A stretch of 64,000 bases of DNA, taken from contig NC_090730.1 of NCBI RefSeq assembly GCF_036898095.1, forward strand, positions 164,175,209 through 164,239,208. Direction: 5' to 3'. The DNA is from Palaemon carinicauda. Lineage: Eukaryota; Arthropoda; Malacostraca; Decapoda; Palaemonidae. The notes below the pieces were generated by a model that made no database searches, was not told the DNA's origin, and was given only the letters and a program-made list of their open reading frames with translations. A program made the position numbers and the translations under genes. Shown one piece after another: positions 58,401-64,000 of the stretch. Position 1 is the first letter of the stretch; the number at the start of each line of letters is the position of its first letter.

Positions 58401-59539
58401 CCCAACCTATGCTAGGTACGGATGTGAGACGACTGACACAATGGAAACGGAAAAATAGAAGGGAAGGACAGAGGGTCCTGTCCAACCTTGCCTTGGTTAA
58501 GGATCATTCCAAACTAAGAAAGCTCATCTCAGCCAGAGAGATCCAGGGAGGGAGGCCGGCACTACTGGCTGCCTCCCTAAAACCAAGGCAAGGAAGGAAT
58601 TGCTATTCCGGAAAGGGAACATATCCCGAACCCGGAACAGCAAAGAGGACAAGTCTGAGGGGTCACCGAGCGAAGGGATCATAATTAGCGAAACCTTCCA
58701 AGGTGAATCAAGGAGGATAAACCTCCTATGCCCGTGTCAGGCAGCAAGGGAGACTCTGCCCCACGCTAGACCAACACGGACTCAGACTAATACACTGCTG
58801 TACTGTCCCCCTCTGAACCAAATCAGTTGGAGCAGGAAGGTACAGTACTACTCCAGCATAGTTATATTTGAAAATTAATTCAAACAAACCACTAGAGTTA
58901 AGCCTAAGGCTTAAACAGAGGGAAAGGGTTTGCCCCTTCCCCGAAGAGAAGGGAGCAAACGGGGAAACAGATAATATTATAAAGGCCTAAGACAACCTAG
59001 CCTAGGCACTAAGAGAATCGATTACCTAAATCACCGAAACTCACTCCAATACTGTCTTGGAAATTACTCGAAAAGGGCTGTATGTATAACGTTGCCTAAC
59101 GCTTTAAGCAATATAAAATCACACTTGGAAGACTAATTATCATGCAGGAAGTACAAGGACCAACAACTAGGCTACGAAGACTAGTGTTGGTCAGCCTAGG
59201 CAAATCTTTCGCCAGGCGCACTACTAACGCATCATAACAGAATTCCTAATTAAGCTAAGCAGCTAATTATTAAAGCGCAGGGGGCTGGGAACGTCGCTCT
59301 TGCTAACAAATAAATCCTATTCTAGCGAGCGACAGCGTCCATGACGCCTCCAGCAGGCAACAGCTCTTGTATCAAAGATAACTCTTTTAATTACTTTAAT
59401 TTTAAACAAGAGCCTACATTTATACATAAAAGAAATAGTACTCAACTTATCCGAAGCAGGAGAAGTTGGAGAAAGCATAATATGAGAGTAAATCCAAGAT
59501 TTTGGTAGAAACACAGGAAAAAACACCGAGTTGTAAAGC
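58401..59539 (-). other. 5' leader of element H, no gene recognised
   Basis: AT-rich sequence before the left inverted terminus. Short ORFs only. Confidence 0.45.
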
Positions 59540-60045
59540 TACGCAAAAAGGAATGCAGATGGCGCCAGAATCGGCGCAGGGCACGCTTACGAAACGGGAG
59601 AAGAGAGGGCCTTACGAACGGCTCTCCCCTTTTCTTTCTCGTTTTCGTTTTCTTGCCATTTGACCCCTACGAAGTGTTAACTCTATTCGGGGTATAGATT
59701 GCTATGAGGCGTGTCAAGAATACGTCCACTGATATTTACGATATCCCTAAGGTCCTTTTTAGGGATACTCGCTCCAGGAGTTAGAATTCTGGGTACCTTA
59801 AGGTAAATTCTCTGGGAATATAGCCGTAGTTGTAATATACCCTAGGAAGCTGCCTTTAAGGAACTTCCATCAGGACGACATGGCTTGAGCCCAAAAACAA
59901 TATTTTGTGGATAATTTTTTTTCATCAGAGGTTCCATCAGTTTACACATGACGGAGTACAGTAGCTAGATAAGAGGGCATGTTTCTTGCTACGTAGCTAA
60001 TTTTAACCAAAGGGTTAAGGTAGCTAAGTTCTTCATTAATTACGA

Positions 60046-60242
60046 CTATAGTCCATTTCTTTTAGCGAGTCATATTAGCACCGACTCGCAGCGGTGCCCT
60101 TTTAGCTCGGAAAAGTTTCCTGATTGCTGATTGGTTGGACAAGATAATTCTAACCAATCAGCGACCAGGAAACTTTTCCGAGCTAAAAGGGCACCGTTGC
60201 GAGTCGGTGCACATATGACTCGCTAAAAGAAATGGACTATAG
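60046..60242. mobile_element. 197-bp foldback MITE with CTATAG ends
   Basis: Near-perfect palindrome: CTATAGTCCATTTCTTTTAG, GCACCGACTCGCA, CCCTTTTAGCTCGGAAAAG and complements around a short AT loop. Same length as the 50535 copy; ends are compatible with TA duplication. Confidence 0.9.
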
Positions 60243-61910
60243 GATAGGAGTCTAGAGACTAAAGACGGGATTTGAAGAAAGACACAATCCTTATCAATAT
60301 CACAAAATTGTTAAGTAATTTGATTTTAAAAAATCAATCTTTTCTGCGGATTATATTTCTTGGCAAACTTAAAACACCACATAATTGCCCGTTAGGAAGC
60401 AAGTCCTAAAAATGGTAGACAAGGAGGGATGGGGGAATACCCATACTGTACTAATCTACAAAGGAATCAGTACTCAGTTTCTTCACATGACTAGAATCAA
60501 GAAAGTAGGGTCGGTTCGAGGTAAGATATACAGTATAACAAAATACATTAGGTTTGTTTGTAATCTACCTATAACACAGACCAATTACCACATCTTCGAC
60601 TTCTGAGAATGATGTAAGCCTTTCTTGTGAGAGAGATCCTCAGTGAACAGACTGGATTGTTCATCCCCACCCTGACGTTTTAGCTTCCTGGTCACACGTG
60701 AACAGGGGAAGGAAGAATCCCATAAACTTTCGTACAGCCAGGTAAGTGTTTTAAGCTTATACAGCCACCAGTGCCTTGCCATTGGGTGCATGAAGCAAGG
60801 CTCTAAATGATGTAAATGTCCCGAATCTATAAACTGATAACAACTACCACTTCATATCTATAGTATAATAACTGAAAATATTCCTGTAAAGACAAAGGAG
60901 ATCATTCAATGCCAAGGTTGTACTATGGAGTAAAAGTTAAGAGGTTGGACAGCAAGAAGGAAGAGGAAATGGCCCATCAACAGTTCTTACAAAAGCGGAA
61001 GCTGTTGTTAAACAGAATCCATTTGGTGCTGAGAACTTATGGAGACAAATCATCTATGCATTTAAGCACAAGAATTGCAACAAAACAATTAATTGTGAAA
61101 AGTGTCGTTACAAGGCAATGGCACTTCCCGTCACCAGCAGAGTACAGTATATGTACAGTATTATATTAACATTATGACCGCCCACATATAGGGTGAAATG
61201 TGTTATCATCATCCCAATGCTCTTCTTGCCTTATCATTTCCTCATATGTATATTTTGTCGTAAATGAAGTTTTCACTTAAAATAATTGCTAAAATATATT
61301 TCCATATTTTTAATCATTAGAACTGGGCTACCATTGCAATCATCGTCAAAATGACCACCAGTGCTTTCTTCATTACCATGTGACTTATTTGGCCAATCGC
61401 CTACTTTCATTTCGGAGCACCAACTCAATTCTTTTCATTTACATAGTTCTGTTGATGCTCTTGGTTTGGTAGGATGTTGCAATGGTCATTTCCTTTCATT
61501 TTAAACATGAAGCTGCTCCTGATAAGTTGTTTAGTCATAAACTGTGTCAAGTGCTTGAACTGTGGTAGTTAAAAAATATATCACGTTCAGAGAAGCCACA
61601 AGAAATTTCGCATGTCAAAGACCAAGGAATGGAGTCGTTCATACTGTTTCTAATACAAAGGCATTTTCTTTAGAGAAGACAAATTTTGGATCCATGGCAA
61701 AGAGTCCCTTTTATTAATAACAATCTAAACTAAAACTAGGACCAATGGACTGTTTTAGATAACCTCGGATTCACACCACTGAACAATAAGGGAAGACACT
61801 TAGGTTAGGGTAAGGGCCGGTCATCCCAAGTTAGGTTATGTGGGGAAATATGAGGTTGTATTCCTGCATTTGTTTCCCTGGTGAAATATAGTTTTACAGA
61901 GATGAAAATA
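60243..61910. other. No gene recognised
   Basis: Mostly unique-looking DNA. The open frame 60909-61169 (+, 86 codons, Lys-rich start MPRLYYGVKVKRLDSKKEEE) has no recognisable family and no convincing splice context; I leave it uncalled. Confidence 0.45.
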
Positions 61911-62625
61911 AGTCTGGAAATGGCCAAGTTCTAATACAAACAGAGTCTACAATGGCGACCAGGTTCTAGTGCAAATGGAGAGTCTGGAAATGGCAACCAG
62001 GTTCTAGTGCAAATGGAGACTCTGCAAACGGTGACCAGGTTCTAATGCAAATGGAGTATGGAAATGGCAACCAGATTCTAATGCAAAGGGTGAGTCTGCA
62101 AATGGCAAACAGGTTCTAATGCAAAAGGAGAGTCTGGAAATGGCAACCAGGTTCTAATGCAAAGGGAGTGTCTGGAAATGGCACCCAGGTTCTAATGCAA
62201 AATTAGAGTCTGGAAATGGCAACCAGGTTCTAATGCAAAAGGAGAGTATGGAAATGGCGACCAGATTCTAATGCAATAGGAGAGTCTGGAAATGGCGACC
62301 AGATTCTAATGCAAAGGGAGTCTGCAAATGGCAATCAGGTTCTAATGCAAAAGGAGAGTCTGCAAATGCCAACCAGGTTCTAATACAAAAGGAGAGTCTG
62401 AAAATGGCAACCAGGCTCTAATACAAAAGGAGTCTCTCCAAATGGCAACCAGGTTCTAACGCAAACGAAGTCTGCAAATGGCAACCAGGTTCTAATGCAA
62501 AGGGGGAGTCTGCAAATGGCAACCAGGTTCTAATGCAAAGAGTGTGTCTGCAACTGGCGACCTGGTTCTAATGCAAATGAAGAATCTGCAAATGGTGACC
62601 AGGTTCTAATGCTAAAGGAAAGTGG
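61911..62625. repeat. Minisatellite, about 37-bp unit, about 19 copies
   Basis: Degenerate units with AATGGCAACCAGGTTCTAAT, then GCAAAAGGAGAGTCTG. Unit length varies by a few bases. Not CRISPR-like: no constant spacers, and units directly abut. Confidence 0.93.
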
Positions 62626-62667
62626 GAGAGTAACAAAAACTATTTAAAGGGAGGAACCAGCCGCCCG

Positions 62668-63297
62668 TTGAAATACTACCGCCAGAGAGTTATGGGGTCC
62701 TTTGACTGGCCAGACAGTACTACGTTGGATCCTTCTCTTTGGTTACGGTTCTTTCTCTTTGCCTACACATACGCCGAATAGTCTGGCCTATTCTTAACAG
62801 ATTCTCCTCTGTCCTCACACACCTGACAACACTGAGGTTACTAAACAATTCTTCTTCGCTCAAGGGGTTAACTACTGCACTGTATTTGTTCTGTGGCTAC
62901 TTTCCTCTTAGTAAGGGTAGAAGAGACTCTTTAGCTATGGTAAGCAGCTCTTCTAGGAGAAGGACACTCCAAAATCAAACCATTGTTCTCTAGTCTTGGG
63001 TAGTGCCATAGCCTCTGTACCATGGTCTTCCACTGTCTTGGGTTAGAGTTCTCTTGCTTGAGGGTACAATCAGGCACACTATTCTATTTAATTTCTCTTC
63101 CTCTTGTTTTGTTAGTTTTCATAGTTTATATAGGAAATATTTATTTTAATGTTACTCTTCTTAAAATGTTTTATTTTTCCTTCTTTCCTTTCCTTACTGG
63201 GCTATTTTCCCTGTTGGGGCCCCTGGGCTTGTAGCATTTTGCTTTTCCAGCTGGGGTTGTAGCTTAGCAAGTAATAATAATAATAATAATAATAACT
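62668..63297 (+). mobile_element. 0.63-kb (AAT)n-tailed repeat, second copy
   Basis: Starts ACTACCGCCAGAGAGTTATG and ends in AAT units (about 63271-63295). Aligned along its whole length to 7290-7914. Confidence 0.85.
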
Positions 63298-63326
63298 GTA
63301 CATTTGCAATGGGGCAGCATTTGAAT

Positions 63327-64000
63327 ATGACAAATTCGGAGATAATTTGTATTTTTCCTAACCATACAAACCTTAGCTATTTACATGAGGTATTACTTTC
63401 GGCGTAGCTGAAATGACGAGCCATTAGATATTTAATGAGGGTTAACTACCCTCTCGCTAGTTAGCGAGGGGGTAGGGGAGGGGTAGCTACCTTCCCCTCC
63501 CCCCTCACACACCGGTGAACTGATTCACTTCGCTTAGAGGTAGGACTTCACGGGGGACAGGGCTGGCGGTCAAAAGTGTGTAAATAGCTAAGGTTTGTAT
63601 GGTTAGGAAAAATACAAATTATCTCCGAATTTGTCATTTGTTCCGTAACCGAAATACAAACCACGCTATTTACATGGGGTGACTTAACCCTTTGGTAGGG
63701 TGGAAAGTCCCATCCTTACTGTCTTTGGCTTTGCCCGGGGACTCAGAATCCGAGTGAGCAGCACTCGAGAAAAGGAGTCCCTGCACCTCACAAATTCCTT
63801 GCTCCGCAAGGAACGTGCGGCCTACATGAGCTTGTGTGTGAAGGAAAGAAGTGTAACTCGTCCTAGGAAGTTGACCAGAAGTCCTTTAGATGGAAATCTA
63901 GGTTAGGACGTTCCCAATACCACCTCGTCAGGGTACGGGGGACGCGACAGTATTATACTAATACTAGGAGCACAAGGAAGCATGGTTTACCTGCAGTGGT
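63327..64000 (-). mobile_element. Terminus of a further DIRS-type element (G), cut by window end
   Basis: A 311-bp foldback (63327-63637) with arms of about 59 bp (ATGACAAATTCGGAGATAAT, TTGTATTTTTCCTAACCATA, CAAACCTTAGCTATTTAC) is followed by an inner tip copy (GAAATACAAACCACGCTATT at 63650). This is the right-end pattern of DIRS elements here, so the body should continue beyond 64000. No coding seen in the visible part. Confidence 0.65.

Larger units (their letters stand above)
51052..59898 (-). mobile_element. DIRS-type retrotransposon, element H (third family, degenerate)
   Basis: About 8.85 kb. The region 51058-51430 recurs inverted at 59540-59898 (GGCGCCATCTGCATTCC; TCGTAAGGCCCTCTC; CTCGGGGTATAGATTGC-type blocks), nearly without differences. 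A 526-bp terminal foldback (51052-51577) and an inner tip copy (51572-51608) repeat the architecture of A and B. In element order it has an unassigned 5' part, Gag-like C-terminus, RT, RNase H, DIRS domain and recombinase, all broken by frameshifts. Confidence 0.87.

Noticed and set aside
60909..61169. 86-codon open frame as a gene
   Set aside because: No recognisable family, domain or splice context; chance is a sufficient explanation.
61490..61515. Minus-strand ATG as missing RTRAF first exon
   Set aside because: The frame after it does not resemble the RTRAF N-terminus and has no suitable donor.
61911..62625. Possible CRISPR-like array
   Set aside because: Units abut directly without distinct spacers, vary in sequence and lie in a eukaryotic genome; this is a minisatellite.

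Overview
This is a eukaryotic, almost entirely transposon-built window. It most likely comes from a decapod crustacean. The reasons are the density of DIRS-type (tyrosine-recombinase) retrotransposons, which are known to be abundant in Decapoda, the long (CT)n and (TA)n microsatellites, and an arthropod-like copy of RTRAF as the only recognisable host gene. The species assignment is inference; nothing here is bacterial or plasmid-like.

Layout. 1-1606: single-copy-looking DNA with a small minisatellite and a decayed DIRS terminus. 1607-23416: three DIRS elements lie end to end. Element A (1607-10319, +) is nearly intact apart from two insertions. Element B (10607-17163, +) is the same superfamily with a few stops and frameshifts. 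Element C (17187-23416, -) is a different family with an SR-rich Gag. A 291-bp solo foldback (10315-10605) sits exactly between A and B. 24229-28152: old element E (+). 29089-43461: four coding exons of the host gene RTRAF on the minus strand. Its introns hold an RTE-like non-LTR element (29518-31385), a foldback MITE (33613-33921), a decayed DIRS F (34228 to about 36900) and a non-autonomous DIRS D1 (37346-42408). 43482-50046: a second, closely related non-autonomous DIRS, D2, whose end lies 20 bp from an RTRAF splice acceptor. 51052-59898: element H (-), a further DIRS family with an inactivated reverse transcriptase and a GC-rich CCGGC-repeat block. 60 kb to the end: a MITE, a roughly 37-bp minisatellite, a 0.63-kb (AAT)n-tailed repeat, and the terminus of one more DIRS (G) running off the window.

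How the parts work together. A complete DIRS here codes for (1) a Gag-like ORF1 with an N-terminal Cys/His motif, (2) a reverse transcriptase-RNase H polyprotein with a DIRS methyltransferase-like C-terminal region, and (3) a tyrosine recombinase whose frame overlaps the end of ORF2. There are no LTRs, aspartic protease or DDE integrase. Where both ends are visible, each element has inverted ends plus an extra 0.2-0.5-kb terminal foldback at the ORF3 side. Base variants in these terminal sequences are shared within an element but differ between elements. This fits the DIRS model in which one end is copied from another during replication.

The first coding exon of RTRAF (about 61 coding nucleotides expected) was not found. 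It would lie upstream (higher coordinates) of the D2 insertion, possibly outside the window.
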